A stretch of 64,000 bases of DNA, taken from Cronobacter sakazakii. Its GTDB lineage: Bacteria > Pseudomonadota > Gammaproteobacteria > Enterobacterales > Enterobacteriaceae. The stretch covers positions 2,728,001-2,792,000 of the forward strand of contig NZ_CP011047.1 in assembly GCF_000982825.1 (NCBI RefSeq). The letters are read 5' to 3'. Positions 1-8,677 of this stretch are shown piece by piece. Below the pieces are notes generated by a model. It was given only the letters and a program-made list of their open reading frames with translations, was not told where the DNA came from and made no database searches. The position numbers were made by a program, and so were the translations under genes. Each line of letters starts with the position of its first letter. Position 1 is the stretch's first letter.

Positions 1-311
1 CCGCATAAAAACGTCAGCGTCCAGGTGGTGAGCGGTGCCAGCAGCGTGATGTGCTGTGGGTGACGGCGCAGCAGGCGTTCTGCGAACTGCATCATCACGT
101 TCAGGCCGCCCGCGGTTTGCAGCGTGGCGGCGCAGCCTATCACCGCAAGGATGGTCAGCATCACGTCCACCGGCGGCTTGCCCGGTTCCAGCCCAAAGAT
201 AAAGGTTAAGAGAAACAGTCCGATGCCGCTGATGAGGCCAAGCCCCATCCCGCCGAGGCGGGTGCCTGCCAGCAAACACAAAATAATGACGATAAATTCG
301 AGAGTAATCAT
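1..311 (-). CDS. Anaerobic C4-dicarboxylate antiporter, DcuA/DcuB family (partial, N-terminus)
   Basis: The first 103 residues are visible and the gene runs off the left edge. They contain hydrophobic segments and the family stretches EPGKPPVDVML and AERLLRRHPQHITLLAP, which match DcuB more closely than DcuA as I remember them. Family members exchange fumarate, malate or aspartate for succinate across the inner membrane during anaerobic growth. The ATG has a good AGGAG box seven bases upstream. The 5' side holds only half of an FNR-like palindrome, so anaerobic control is not shown by the sequence. This gene is not next to ftnB in E. coli. I am sure of the family but not of the paralogue. Confidence 0.8.
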   Translation of the reverse strand, partial: MITLEFIVIILCLLAGTRLGGMGLGLISGIGLFLLTFIFGLEPGKPPVDVMLTILAVIGCAATLQTAGGLNVMMQFAERLLRRHPQHITLLAPLTTWTLTFLC

Positions 312-480
312 AAGGCTCCTGCCACGTAACATGCGTTGAATCGCAGAAGCATTACAGAATGCAGGGTTAATCAACGGGAGCCAGATCGTATTTATAAAAA
401 CCTAACAAAAACAATACATTGTTAACATGGCGATAACGTTGAGCGAAAAGAAAGGGAAGGAAAAACGAAGGAAAACATTA

Positions 481-500
481 GCGCCCTCAGGTGAGGGCGC
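481..500 (-). terminator. Likely terminator of ftnB
   Basis: A perfect nine-base-pair inverted repeat (gcgccctca / tgagggcgc, two-base loop) lies 11 bases past the ftnB stop. Read on the minus strand it is followed by a T-rich but interrupted tract, so termination may be only moderately efficient. Confidence 0.55.
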
Positions 501-511
501 GGGGATCAAAA

Positions 512-1012
512 TCAGGGGGTCTGTTCCATCATGACAAGCAGACGCTGGTCCGCTTCTTCGGCACACAAGCCAGCCTGACGGGCCTGAGTGAGTTCGTTAA
601 GAATGGTCGCGAGCAGCGCTTCGTCCTGGCGCAGCTCCTGTTCAAACTCGCCAAGCATGGCGAGCATCGCGTCATCACGCGCCGCCTGCGCTTCGCTCAT
701 CAGACGCGCCAGCGCGGCATGGCGTCCGCCAAGCTCATCCTGCATCTGGTGGAAAATCGCTTCCAGGCTTGAGCAGTCAGGTTTCACCGATTTCAGCGCG
801 CCGACCACCGGATTCGCGCCGGTCTGTTTAAGGTAATCGAATAATCGCATCATCTGGGTTACGTTGTGCTGCGCCTGCTGGCGCAGTACCGTCGCGCTGC
901 CGTTCAGGCTCTGCTGCGCGCACCAGTCGCTGTAATAGAGGCACAGGTTGGATGCGTAAAATTCCTGATTCATTTGTGCATTGAGTTTCTGCACCACGCC
1001 GAGGGGAGCCAT
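512..1012 (-). CDS. ftnB: Ferritin-like protein FtnB
   Basis: This 166-residue protein is collinear with E. coli FtnB (167 residues), including NQEFYASNL near the N-terminus and NVTQMMRLF around residue 50. It is a four-helix ferritin-fold protein of the cytoplasm. Of the ferroxidase ligands of classical FtnA, Glu17 is present but the Glu50 and His53 positions read Asn50 and Gln53, so a normal di-iron centre is unlikely. The same replacements occur in E. coli FtnB, so they mark the subfamily and are not decay. The position beside araFGH matches E. coli. Iron-sulphur repair has been proposed for FtnB in Salmonella; nothing here tests that. Confidence 0.92.
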   Translation of the reverse strand: MAPLGVVQKLNAQMNQEFYASNLCLYYSDWCAQQSLNGSATVLRQQAQHNVTQMMRLFDYLKQTGANPVVGALKSVKPDCSSLEAIFHQMQDELGGRHAALARLMSEAQAARDDAMLAMLGEFEQELRQDEALLATILNELTQARQAGLCAEEADQRLLVMMEQTP

Positions 1013-1478
1013 ATAAATATCCTTATTGACAGGGTTAAGGGGAACGGTCGTTGACCGCGACGCGTGTACGCTTGCCCGTCAGGTCCTGGCGGGTGGCCAC
1101 GTGTCAGCCGTTATAAAACGTAAGCATCATCGCTCCCTGATGTATTAAGCCTGGTATAACTGTGGCTATTTGCCAGTCCAACCGATTCTTTCTTAAAACG
1201 TGACGCAGCGCTGGAATGCTTCCGGGGCGACCTTCGTTGTCGGTACGCCCGACGCAGCGGATACGTTTTATTCTCGTTTAAGCAAAAAGAAATGAAAAAG
1301 CGCGTTGTTGCTGACGACAGGGGGTGAGGGAAGCGCATTATGCCTGTCGATATATTATGGTGGCTAAACATTACGATGAACCGCGGCGCGCGAACACGCC
1401 CCTCACATCGATTCCCCTGGTAAAGCGGCATGGCGCGGCGGGCTATACTTACGCTTTGTTCGCGACAAGGAGGAGAGT
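1013..1478. other. 466-bp intergenic region between divergent ftnB and cupin gene
   Basis: The region must hold the promoters of ftnB (minus) and the cupin gene (plus). A TATACT hexamer at 1444-1449 could be the -10 element of the cupin gene, but no good -35 stands at the right distance. Open frames across it lack coding character and a ribosome site. I see no RNA gene or repeat. Confidence 0.4.
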
Positions 1479-1985
1479 ATGACTAACGCGTGTGAAACGC
1501 TGTATCTGCCCGAGCCTTACGGCGGCGTGCCGAATAACGTGCTGCCAGTGTTGCTTTATCGCCATGTGTTGCCTGACGACGCCGACGACGCGGCGGTCTG
1601 GTTTGAACAGCGCTTCGGGCAGCATCAATGGCCGGCACGCTGGCGCTACCCGGTTTTCACTTACACCCACTTTCATACCAACACGCATGAAGTGCTCGGT
1701 ATCTATGCGGGCGAGGCGCAGATCCAGTTAGGCGGTGAAGCGGGGCCCGTTGTCACGCTTCGCACCGGCGACGCGGTGCTGATCCCGGCAGGTGTCGGGC
1801 ATAAGCAAATCGACGCCAGCGCCGATTTCATGGCGGTGGGCGCGTACCCGGAAGGGCTGTCGCCCGATAAATTCCTGGATGAACCCGCGCAACTGGCGCA
1901 AACGCGTAAAAATGTGGCGCAAGTGGCAACGCCCGGGCGCGATCCGCTCTATGGCACAGAAGGCGGTCTTGTCACCCTCTGGTAA
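1479..1985 (+). CDS. Cupin-domain protein (YjlB-like)
   Basis: This 168-residue protein has a single cupin barrel. Motif 1 is visible as THFHTNTHEVLGIYAGEA (two spaced histidines, then Glu) and motif 2 as GDAVLIPAGVGHKQI (Pro-Ala-Gly and a final His), so a metal-binding centre of three His and one Glu is intact. The sequence resembles the Bacillus YjlB-type small cupins, whose substrate is unknown. The start is well supported by AAGGAGGAGAGT directly before the ATG. It stands alone between ftnB and araF, where E. coli has no such gene. A catalytic role (isomerase or dioxygenase) or simple ligand binding are both possible. Confidence 0.8.
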   Translation: MTNACETLYLPEPYGGVPNNVLPVLLYRHVLPDDADDAAVWFEQRFGQHQWPARWRYPVFTYTHFHTNTHEVLGIYAGEAQIQLGGEAGPVVTLRTGDAVLIPAGVGHKQIDASADFMAVGAYPEGLSPDKFLDEPAQLAQTRKNVAQVATPGRDPLYGTEGGLVTLW

Positions 1986-2010
1986 CGGTCAGGGATTCTC
2001 TGGCTGGGCT

Positions 2011-2027
2011 TATGGATATATCTGCTA
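2011..2027 (-). promoter_or_regulatory. AraC half-site upstream of araFGH
   Basis: On the minus strand the 17 bases read TAGC-N7-TCCATA, which fits the AraC half-site consensus at all ten fixed positions. It lies 247 bp before the araF start codon, in inverted orientation. A weaker copy (7 of 10 fixed positions, same orientation) lies at 2065-2081. Confidence 0.65.
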
Positions 2028-2113
2028 AATCCTCGTTGAATCATCATACATATCGGGCCAGATTTATGCCCGATATTGCTGTATTTATGTACGCAATCAC
2101 TGTAATTCCATGA

Positions 2114-2129
2114 TGTGATTTCGCTCTCC
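2114..2129 (+). promoter_or_regulatory. Candidate CRP site upstream of araF
   Basis: TGTGA-N6-TCTCC has a perfect left half and a 3-of-5 right half. CRP is known to activate araFGH in E. coli, which makes this plausible, but the match alone is weak. Confidence 0.35.
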
Positions 2130-2273
2130 TATGGAGAATTAATTTCCCGCTAAAACTATCTCCAGCGTTCGCCGCTTCCGGGAGGGAACGGCTAATGCTT
2201 TGTTTTCTGTCCGATTAAAAGAACCTTTCAGGTTTTTACCCTGCATAAAAGAAAGCTAAAGCTGGAGATAACC

Positions 2274-3263
2274 ATGCACAAATTTACTAAAGCGCTGGCG
2301 GCCATCGGGCTCGCCGCCGTTATGTCACAATCCGCTATCGCAGAAACCATGAAGCTCGGTTTTCTGGTGAAACAGCCTGAAGAGCCGTGGTTCCAGACCG
2401 AATGGAAATTCGCTGATAAAGCGGGCAAAGACCTGGGTTTTGAAGTCATCAAAATTGCGGTGCCGGATGGCGAGAAAACCCTCAACGCCATCGACAGCCT
2501 GGCGGCGAGCGGGGCGAAAGGCTTTGTTATCTGTACGCCAGACCCGAAACTCGGCTCGGCGATTGTCGCGAAAGCGCGCGGCTACGATATGAAAGTCATC
2601 GCCGTGGATGACCAGTTCGTGACCGCCAAAGGCAAACCGATGGAAACCGTGCCGCTGGTGATGATGGCTGCGACCAAAATCGGCGAGCGCCAGGGCCAGG
2701 AACTCTATAAAGAGATGCAGAAACGCGGCTGGGACGTGAAAGAAACGGCTGTGATGGCGATTACCGCCGACGAGCTCGACACCGCGCGCCGCCGCACCAC
2801 CGGCTCCATGGACGCGCTGAAAGCCGCAGGCTTCCCGGAAAAACAGATCTATAAAGTCCCGACCAAATCCAACGACATCCCCGGCGCGTTTGACGCCGCC
2901 AACTCTATGCTGGTTCAGCATCCTGAAGTGAAACACTGGCTGGTGGTCGGCATGAATGATAACACCGTGCTGGGCGGCGTGCGCGCCACCGAAGGGCAGG
3001 GCTTTAAAGCGGCTGACGTTATCGGCATCGGCATCAACGGCGTGGATGCGGTGAGCGAGCTGTCCAAAGCGCAGGCTACCGGTTTCTACGGCTCGCTGCT
3101 CCCAAGCCCGGACGTACACGGCTATAAATCCAGCGAAATGCTCTACAACTGGGTGACCAAAGGGGCAGAGCCGCCGAAATTCACCGAAGTGACCGACGTG
3201 GTGCTGATTACTCGCGACAACTTCAAAGAAGAGCTGGCGAAGAAAGGACTTGGCGGCAAGTAA
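2274..3263 (+). CDS. araF: L-arabinose ABC transporter, periplasmic binding protein
   Basis: AraF binds L-arabinose in the periplasm and delivers it to AraGH. The 329 residues equal the E. coli length. A signal peptide covers residues 1-23 (…SQSAIA, cut before Glu24) and the mature part is a type I periplasmic binding fold beginning MKLGFLVKQPEEPWF. GGAGATAACC precedes the ATG. It is the first gene of araFGH; a hairpin sits between it and araG. An AraC half-site and a possible CRP site lie upstream. The araBAD catabolic genes are not in this window. Confidence 0.97.
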   Translation: MHKFTKALAAIGLAAVMSQSAIAETMKLGFLVKQPEEPWFQTEWKFADKAGKDLGFEVIKIAVPDGEKTLNAIDSLAASGAKGFVICTPDPKLGSAIVAKARGYDMKVIAVDDQFVTAKGKPMETVPLVMMAATKIGERQGQELYKEMQKRGWDVKETAVMAITADELDTARRRTTGSMDALKAAGFPEKQIYKVPTKSNDIPGAFDAANSMLVQHPEVKHWLVVGMNDNTVLGGVRATEGQGFKAADVIGIGINGVDAVSELSKAQATGFYGSLLPSPDVHGYKSSEMLYNWVTKGAEPPKFTEVTDVVLITRDNFKEELAKKGLGGK

Positions 3264-3283
3264 TGGGCGATTTATCGCGGTTC

Positions 3284-3308
3284 GGGCGCGCCTGCGCGCC
3301 CGCTTTTT
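3284..3308 (+). terminator. Intra-operon hairpin between araF and araG
   Basis: GGGCGCG, loop CCTG, CGCGCCC, followed by GCTTTTT. A partial terminator or an RNA-stabilising stem here would make the binding protein more abundant than the ATPase and permease, as is common for ABC operons. Confidence 0.55.
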
Positions 3309-3326
3309 GAGTGGCCCGGAGGTAAC

Positions 3327-4841
3327 ATGCAGACATCGTCACCTTATCTTTCGTTTCGCGGCATCGGGAAAACCTTTCCCGGTGTGAAGGCGCTTTCGGA
3401 TATCAGCTTTGACTGCCACGCAGGCCAGGTTCATGCGCTGATGGGCGAAAACGGCGCCGGTAAATCGACACTGTTAAAAATTCTCAGCGGCAACTACGCG
3501 CCGACCACCGGCACAATCGCCATCAAAGGCGAAGACGTTACGTTTAGCGACACCACGGCGGCGCTCAACGCGGGCGTCGCTATCATCTACCAGGAGCTGC
3601 ATCTGGTGCCGGAGATGAGCGTGGCGGAAAACATCTATTTGGGCCAGATCCCTCACAAGGCCGGGATAGTCAACCGCTCGCTGCTCAACTACGAGGCGAA
3701 GCTGCAACTGGAGCATCTGGGGCTCGATATCGACCCGCAGACCCCGCTGAAATATCTCTCCATCGGCCAGTGGCAGATGGTGGAAATCGCCAAAGCGCTG
3801 GCGCGCAACGCCAAAATCATCGCCTTCGACGAGCCGACCAGCTCGCTCTCGGCGCGTGAGATTGAACACCTGTTCCGCGTGATCCGCGAGCTGCGCAAAG
3901 AAGGGCGCGTCATTCTTTATGTGTCGCACCGTATGGAAGAGATCTTCGCGTTAAGCGACGCCATTACGGTGTTTAAAGATGGCCGCTATGTGCGCACCTT
4001 CAGCGACATGCAGCAGGTGAACCATGACAGCCTGGTGCAGGCGATGGTCGGGCGCGATCTCGATGATATCTACGGCTGGCAGCCGCGCAGCTATGGCCCC
4101 GAGCGGCTGCGTCTTGAGGCGGTGAAAGCGCCGGGCGTGCGCGCGCCGGTGAGCTTAAGCGTGAAGAGCGGCGAAATCGTCGGCCTGTTTGGGCTGGTGG
4201 GCGCCGGGCGCAGCGAATTAATGAAAGGCCTGTTCGGCGGCACGCGCATCACCAGCGGCCAGGTGCTGATCGACGGCGAGCCGGTCGCTATCCGCGCGCC
4301 GGGCGACGCCATCCGCGCGGGCATGATGCTCTGCCCGGAAGACCGCAAAGCCGACGGCATTATTCCGGTACATTCGGTGCAGGACAACATCAACATCAGC
4401 GCGCGGCGCAAGCACATCAGCGCGGGCTGTCTTATCAATAACGGCTGGGAGCAGGAGAACGCCCGCCATCATATTCGCTCGCTGAATATCAAAACCCCAG
4501 GCGCGGAACAGCTGATTATGAATCTCTCCGGCGGCAACCAGCAGAAGGCGATACTCGGCCGCTGGCTGTCGGAAGAGATGAAAGTGATTCTGCTCGATGA
4601 GCCGACCCGCGGAATCGACGTCGGGGCGAAACATGAAATCTACAACGTGATTTACGCGCTGGCGGCGCAGGGGGTGGCGGTGCTTTTCGCCTCCAGCGAT
4701 CTGCCGGAAGTCCTCGGCGTGGCTGACCGCATTGTTGTGATGCGTGAAGGCGAAATCGCCGGTGAATTACTGCACGAGGAGGCCAGCGAATCAACGGCGC
4801 TCAGCCTCGCTATGCCCAAAACCAGCCAGGCTGTCGCTTAA
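3327..4841 (+). CDS. araG: L-arabinose ABC transporter, ATP-binding protein
   Basis: AraG is the 504-residue double ATPase that powers arabinose import. The N-terminal domain shows Walker A GENGAGKST (residues 40-48), the signature LSIGQWQMVEIA and Walker B IIAFDEP. The C-terminal domain has a degenerate P-loop (GLVGAGRSEL), a signature LSGGNQQKAILGRWL and VILLDEPTRGIDVG, the pattern usual for sugar CUT2 transporters. GGAGGTAAC precedes the ATG. It lies 63 bp after araF and 13 bp before araH. Confidence 0.97.
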   Translation: MQTSSPYLSFRGIGKTFPGVKALSDISFDCHAGQVHALMGENGAGKSTLLKILSGNYAPTTGTIAIKGEDVTFSDTTAALNAGVAIIYQELHLVPEMSVAENIYLGQIPHKAGIVNRSLLNYEAKLQLEHLGLDIDPQTPLKYLSIGQWQMVEIAKALARNAKIIAFDEPTSSLSAREIEHLFRVIRELRKEGRVILYVSHRMEEIFALSDAITVFKDGRYVRTFSDMQQVNHDSLVQAMVGRDLDDIYGWQPRSYGPERLRLEAVKAPGVRAPVSLSVKSGEIVGLFGLVGAGRSELMKGLFGGTRITSGQVLIDGEPVAIRAPGDAIRAGMMLCPEDRKADGIIPVHSVQDNINISARRKHISAGCLINNGWEQENARHHIRSLNIKTPGAEQLIMNLSGGNQQKAILGRWLSEEMKVILLDEPTRGIDVGAKHEIYNVIYALAAQGVAVLFASSDLPEVLGVADRIVVMREGEIAGELLHEEASESTALSLAMPKTSQAVA

Positions 4842-4854
4842 GTAAGGAGAAATT

Positions 4855-5835
4855 ATGTCATCACTAACCACATCCGGTGCGCCGAAGTCCTCATTCTCCG
4901 TGGGTCGCATCTGGGATCAGTACGGCATGCTGGTGGTCTTCGCCGTGCTGTTCCTCGCCTGCGCTATCTTCGTGCCGAACTTCGCCACCTTTATCAATAT
5001 GAAAGGCCTGGGGCTGGCTATCTCGATGTCCGGGATGGTGGCCTGCGGCATGTTGTTCTGCCTCGCCTCCGGGGATTTCGACCTCTCGGTGGCGTCTGTC
5101 ATCGCCTGCGCGGGCGTTACCACGGCGGTGGTCATTAACATGACCGAAAGCCTGTGGCTCGGCGTCGCGGCGGGTCTGCTGCTCGGCATTGTCAGCGGGC
5201 TGGTCAACGGCTTTGTTATCGCGAAGCTTAAAATTAACGCGCTGATCACCACGCTTGCCACCATGCAGATTGTGCGCGGCCTCGCGTATATCATCTCCGA
5301 CGGTAAAGCGGTGGGCATTGAAGACGAAAGCTTTTTCACCCTCGGTTATGCCAACTGGCTCGGCCTGCCGGCGCCTATCTGGCTGACGGTCGCCTGTCTT
5401 ATCGTGTTCGGCTTCCTGCTCAATAAAACCACCTTCGGGCGTAACACACTGGCGATTGGCGGTAACGAGGAGGCCGCGCGCCTGGCGGGTGTGCCGGTGG
5501 TGCGCACCAAAATTATTATCTTTGTGCTCTCAGGCCTGGTCTCCGCCGCAGCGGGTATCATCCTCGCCTCGCGCATGACCAGCGGCCAGCCGATGACCTC
5601 CATCGGTTATGAGCTTATCGTGATTTCCGCGTGCGTGCTGGGTGGCGTTTCTCTGAAAGGCGGCATAGGAAAAATCTCGTATGTGGTGGCGGGTATCCTC
5701 ATCCTCGGCACCGTTGAAAACGCGATGAATTTATTGAATATCTCCCCGTTCGCACAGTACGTGGTGCGTGGCCTGATCCTGCTTGCGGCGGTGATTTTCG
5801 ACCGTTACAAACAGAAAGCGAAACGCGTTGCGTAA
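4855..5835 (+). CDS. araH: L-arabinose ABC transporter, permease
   Basis: AraH is a 326-residue inner-membrane permease of the RbsC/AraH family with about eight to ten hydrophobic segments. The conserved GGNEEAARLAGVPV loop, which contacts the ATPase in this family, is at about residues 200-215. It follows araG closely with AAGGAGAAATT before the ATG and closes the operon. Confidence 0.96.
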   Translation: MSSLTTSGAPKSSFSVGRIWDQYGMLVVFAVLFLACAIFVPNFATFINMKGLGLAISMSGMVACGMLFCLASGDFDLSVASVIACAGVTTAVVINMTESLWLGVAAGLLLGIVSGLVNGFVIAKLKINALITTLATMQIVRGLAYIISDGKAVGIEDESFFTLGYANWLGLPAPIWLTVACLIVFGFLLNKTTFGRNTLAIGGNEEAARLAGVPVVRTKIIIFVLSGLVSAAAGIILASRMTSGQPMTSIGYELIVISACVLGGVSLKGGIGKISYVVAGILILGTVENAMNLLNISPFAQYVVRGLILLAAVIFDRYKQKAKRVA

Positions 5836-5865
5836 CGCATTTTCTCCCGCGTAATTCCCTCTAAA

Positions 5866-5906
5866 AACGCCTTCCGGCCTGTTTTTTCAGACAGGCGGAA
5901 GGCGTT
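5866..5906 (+). terminator. Long hairpin after araH
   Basis: AACGCCTTCCG pairs with CGGAAGGCGTT across an inner CCTG...CAGG stem with a T-rich loop. No T-run follows, so it may end araFGH transcription weakly or protect its 3' end. Confidence 0.55.
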
Positions 5907-5911
5907 GCCGA

Positions 5912-5940
5912 ATGGCGACACTCGTCACACTGTCTATACT
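5912..5940 (+). promoter_or_regulatory. Candidate sigma-S promoter of otsBA
   Basis: CTATACT at 5934-5940, preceded by T, fits the sigma-S extended -10 element. The -35 region (ATGGCG) is poor, which RpoS tolerates. E. coli otsBA is RpoS-dependent. Confidence 0.5.
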
Positions 5941-6011
5941 TACACGGTCATTAAAACTATCAGATAACCTCAGGGTTAGCTGTTTAACCCGTAAGGAAGG
6001 AGGAAACACTG

Positions 6012-6812
6012 GTGGCCGAAGTGTTAGCTGTACCGCCCGTAACCCGCGAAAATCTGGCCTTTTTTTTCGACCTTGACGGCACGCTTGCCGACATCAAGCC
6101 GCACCCCGATCAAGTGTTCATTCCCTCCGATGTTCGTCGCCTGCTGCAAAAACTCGCCGACATGAATGACGGAGCTCTGGCATTGATTTCAGGACGTTCC
6201 ATGACGGAGCTGGACCAGCTTGCCGCGCCGCATCGCTTTCCGCTGGCCGGGGTCCACGGGGCCGAGCGTCGTGATATCCGTGGTCAGAATCATGTCGTGT
6301 CGCTGCCGGAATCGCTGGTCGCACATCTGCATCAGCAACTGGAAGCGGCGCTTGCACAGATGCCTGGCACGGAGCTTGAGGCGAAAGGCATGGCATTCGC
6401 GCTGCACTATCGCGGCGCGCCGGAGTATGAAGACCAGATTTTGGCGCTGGCGGAAGGCATCGCCAGCGAGCATAAGCAGCTGGGGCTGCAACCGGGCAAA
6501 TGCGTAGTGGAGTTAAAACCGCTGGGCATTAATAAAGGCGCGGCTATCGAGGCATTCATGAAAGAAGCGCCGTTCGCAGGCCGCGTACCGGTTTTTGTGG
6601 GTGACGATCTCACCGACGAAGCCGGATTTTACGCTGTAAACCAGCTCAATGGCATTAGCGTCAAGGTCGGGCAGGGAGATACCCAGGCGAAGTGGCAACT
6701 CGCCGATGTCCCGGCCGTCCACGCGTGGCTGGAGCAATTAGTTCAAGAACAAGAAAAAAAAACGTCAAATAAAAGGAGAGAAGGCTATGAGTCGCTTAGT
6801 CGTAGTATCTAA
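6012..6812 (+). CDS. otsB: Trehalose-6-phosphate phosphatase
   Basis: OtsB removes phosphate from trehalose 6-phosphate to give the osmoprotectant trehalose. It is a HAD-superfamily enzyme of 266 residues, the E. coli length. The nucleophile motif FDLDGTLAD places Asp20 and Asp22, and GDDLTDE near residue 198 supplies the Mg-binding acids. It starts with GTG behind a strong AAGGAGGAAAC. Its end overlaps otsA by 26 bases, so the pair is probably translationally coupled. Confidence 0.96.
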   Translation: MAEVLAVPPVTRENLAFFFDLDGTLADIKPHPDQVFIPSDVRRLLQKLADMNDGALALISGRSMTELDQLAAPHRFPLAGVHGAERRDIRGQNHVVSLPESLVAHLHQQLEAALAQMPGTELEAKGMAFALHYRGAPEYEDQILALAEGIASEHKQLGLQPGKCVVELKPLGINKGAAIEAFMKEAPFAGRVPVFVGDDLTDEAGFYAVNQLNGISVKVGQGDTQAKWQLADVPAVHAWLEQLVQEQEKKTSNKRREGYESLSRSI

Positions 6813-8211
6813 TCGTATCGCCCCGCCGGATGATAAAAAAAGCAGCGCCGGGGGCCTCGCGGTAGGGATACTGGGAGCGCTGAAAGCAGCAGGCGGCCTG
6901 TGGTTTGGCTGGAGCGGTGAAATCGGCAATGAGGATGCCCCGCTTAAAAAAGTCACTCGTGACAATATCACCTGGGCGTCATTCAATTTAAGCGAGCAGG
7001 ATCACGACCAGTATTACAACCAGTTCTCCAACGGCGTGCTGTGGCCCGCGTTCCACTACCGTCTGGATCTGGTGAACTTCCAGCGCGAAGCGTGGGAAGG
7101 CTATCTGCGCGTTAACAGCCTGCTGGCGGATAAACTCAAACCGCTGATTGAGCCAGACGATAATCTGTGGATCCACGATTACCACCTGCTGCCGTTCGCA
7201 AGCGAACTGCGTAAGCGCGGCGTGAATAACCGCATCGGTTTCTTCCTGCATATTCCGTTCCCGACGCCGGAAATCTTCAACGCGCTGCCGACCAACACTG
7301 AACTTCTGGAGCAGCTGTGCGATTACGATCTGCTGGGCTTCCAGACGGAAAACGACCGCACCGCGTTCCTGGACTGCCTGGCGATGCAGACGCATTTTTC
7401 TACCAGCAGCGACGGGGAGCATACCGCGTACGGTAAAACCTTCCGCACGGAAGTCTATCCGATTGGTATTGAGCCTGAAGAGATTGCGCAGGCCTCCGCA
7501 GGCCCGCTGCCGCCGAAACTGGCGCAGCTTAAGGCTGAGCTTGCCAGCGTGAAGAATATCTTCTCTGTGGAGCGCCTCGACTACTCCAAAGGGCTGCCGG
7601 AGCGTTTCCAGGCGTTCGAGACGCTGCTGGAGAAATACCCGGAGCACCATGGCAAAATTCGTTATACCCAGATAGCGCCGACGTCGCGTGGCGATGTGCA
7701 GGCTTATCAGGATATTCGTCATCAGCTGGAAACGGAGGCAGGGCGTATTAACGGGAAATATGGCCAGCTCGGCTGGACGCCGCTCTATTACCTCAACCAG
7801 CACTTCGACCGTAAGCTGCTGATGAAGGTCTTCCGCTACTCTGACGTGGGCCTGGTGACGCCGCTGCGTGACGGGATGAACCTGGTGGCGAAAGAGTATG
7901 TCGCCGCGCAGGACCCGAAAAACCCGGGCGTGCTGGTGCTTTCACAGTTTGCGGGCGCTGCCAATGAGCTGACCGCCGCGCTGCTGGTTAACCCTTACGA
8001 TCGCGACGATGTGGCGGCCGCCCTTGACCGGGCGCTGAAAATGCCGCTCGCGGAGCGTATCGCGCGCCACAGCGAGATGCTGGAGATTGTCCGTAAAAAC
8101 GACATCAATCACTGGCAGGAGGCCTTTATTAAAGATCTAAAGCAGGTAACGCCACGTAGCCCTGAACGCGAGCTGCAAAACAAGGTGGCGACCTTCCCGA
8201 AACTGGCGTAA
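6787..8211 (+). CDS. otsA: Trehalose-6-phosphate synthase
   Basis: OtsA joins UDP-glucose and glucose 6-phosphate to trehalose 6-phosphate (GT20 family). The 474 residues equal E. coli OtsA. The N-terminal VVVSNRIAPP segment with the loop following it, the WIHDYHLLP motif and the VERLDYSKGLPER motif (phosphate and nucleotide contacts) are all present, as is RDGMNLVAKEY near residue 360. AAGGAGAGAAGGCT precedes the ATG inside the end of otsB. A hairpin shared with uspC follows. Confidence 0.97.
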   Translation: MSRLVVVSNRIAPPDDKKSSAGGLAVGILGALKAAGGLWFGWSGEIGNEDAPLKKVTRDNITWASFNLSEQDHDQYYNQFSNGVLWPAFHYRLDLVNFQREAWEGYLRVNSLLADKLKPLIEPDDNLWIHDYHLLPFASELRKRGVNNRIGFFLHIPFPTPEIFNALPTNTELLEQLCDYDLLGFQTENDRTAFLDCLAMQTHFSTSSDGEHTAYGKTFRTEVYPIGIEPEEIAQASAGPLPPKLAQLKAELASVKNIFSVERLDYSKGLPERFQAFETLLEKYPEHHGKIRYTQIAPTSRGDVQAYQDIRHQLETEAGRINGKYGQLGWTPLYYLNQHFDRKLLMKVFRYSDVGLVTPLRDGMNLVAKEYVAAQDPKNPGVLVLSQFAGAANELTAALLVNPYDRDDVAAALDRALKMPLAERIARHSEMLEIVRKNDINHWQEAFIKDLKQVTPRSPERELQNKVATFPKLA

Positions 8212-8225
8212 TACGCCGTCTGCGC

Positions 8226-8247
8226 TTCCCGGGCGCTCGCCCGGGAA
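8226..8247. terminator. Hairpin between convergent otsA and uspC
   Basis: TTCCCGGGC, loop GCTC, GCCCGGGAA is a perfect nine-base-pair stem. It has no long T-run on either side but lies exactly between two converging genes, so it could serve both. Confidence 0.5.
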
Positions 8248-8254
8248 CGTCATC

Positions 8255-8677
8255 CTAATCGAGCGCCACCAGCAGAAGATCGGTTTTGCTGGTGGCGACA
8301 ATTTTTTTCGACAAACAGACCGCTTTACTGAACAGGTTGTGATTGTGATTGCCGCAGATCACGAGATCGATGTCATCTTTTTCACATATATCGCGAATAT
8401 ATTCTCCAGGCTCTCCGGTAGCGATTATGGTTTTATTAATCGGATATCCGGCCTTGCTTTTCAGGTCTTCCAGAAACGTTTTCGTCTCTTCAAACATGAT
8501 GTCGCGCAAATTTTCGAGCATTGGCGCTGACATTTGATTAAAGAGTTCCGGATCCGTGGCGATAGTAATAAGAGAGATTTTGCCGTTGACGGGTTTAACG
8601 ATAGAGACCGCGCGGGTGATAAGCCGGTAGCTTTCTGGTGTCACCGCCACGGCAACGAGTACATGGGAATAGCTCAT
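8255..8677 (-). CDS. uspC: Universal stress protein UspC
   Basis: This is a 140-residue Usp domain protein opening MSYSHVLVAVAVTPESYRL, nearly the opening of E. coli UspC, with the later motif LVICGNHNHNLFSKAV. UspC helps starved or UV-stressed cells and has been linked to motility in E. coli. I chose the ATG at 8675-8677 because it has AAAGGA eight bases upstream and matches the E. coli start; the frame stays open for 14 further codons upstream but these show no conservation that I recognise. It converges on otsA and is transcribed away from flhDC. Confidence 0.94.
   Translation of the reverse strand: MSYSHVLVAVAVTPESYRLITRAVSIVKPVNGKISLITIATDPELFNQMSAPMLENLRDIMFEETKTFLEDLKSKAGYPINKTIIATGEPGEYIRDICEKDDIDLVICGNHNHNLFSKAVCLSKKIVATSKTDLLLVALD

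Noticed and set aside
1111..1431. A 106-codon open frame on the minus strand upstream of ftnB
   Set aside because: No ribosome site, unbiased amino acid make-up and no recognisable motif; it lies in the divergent promoter region.
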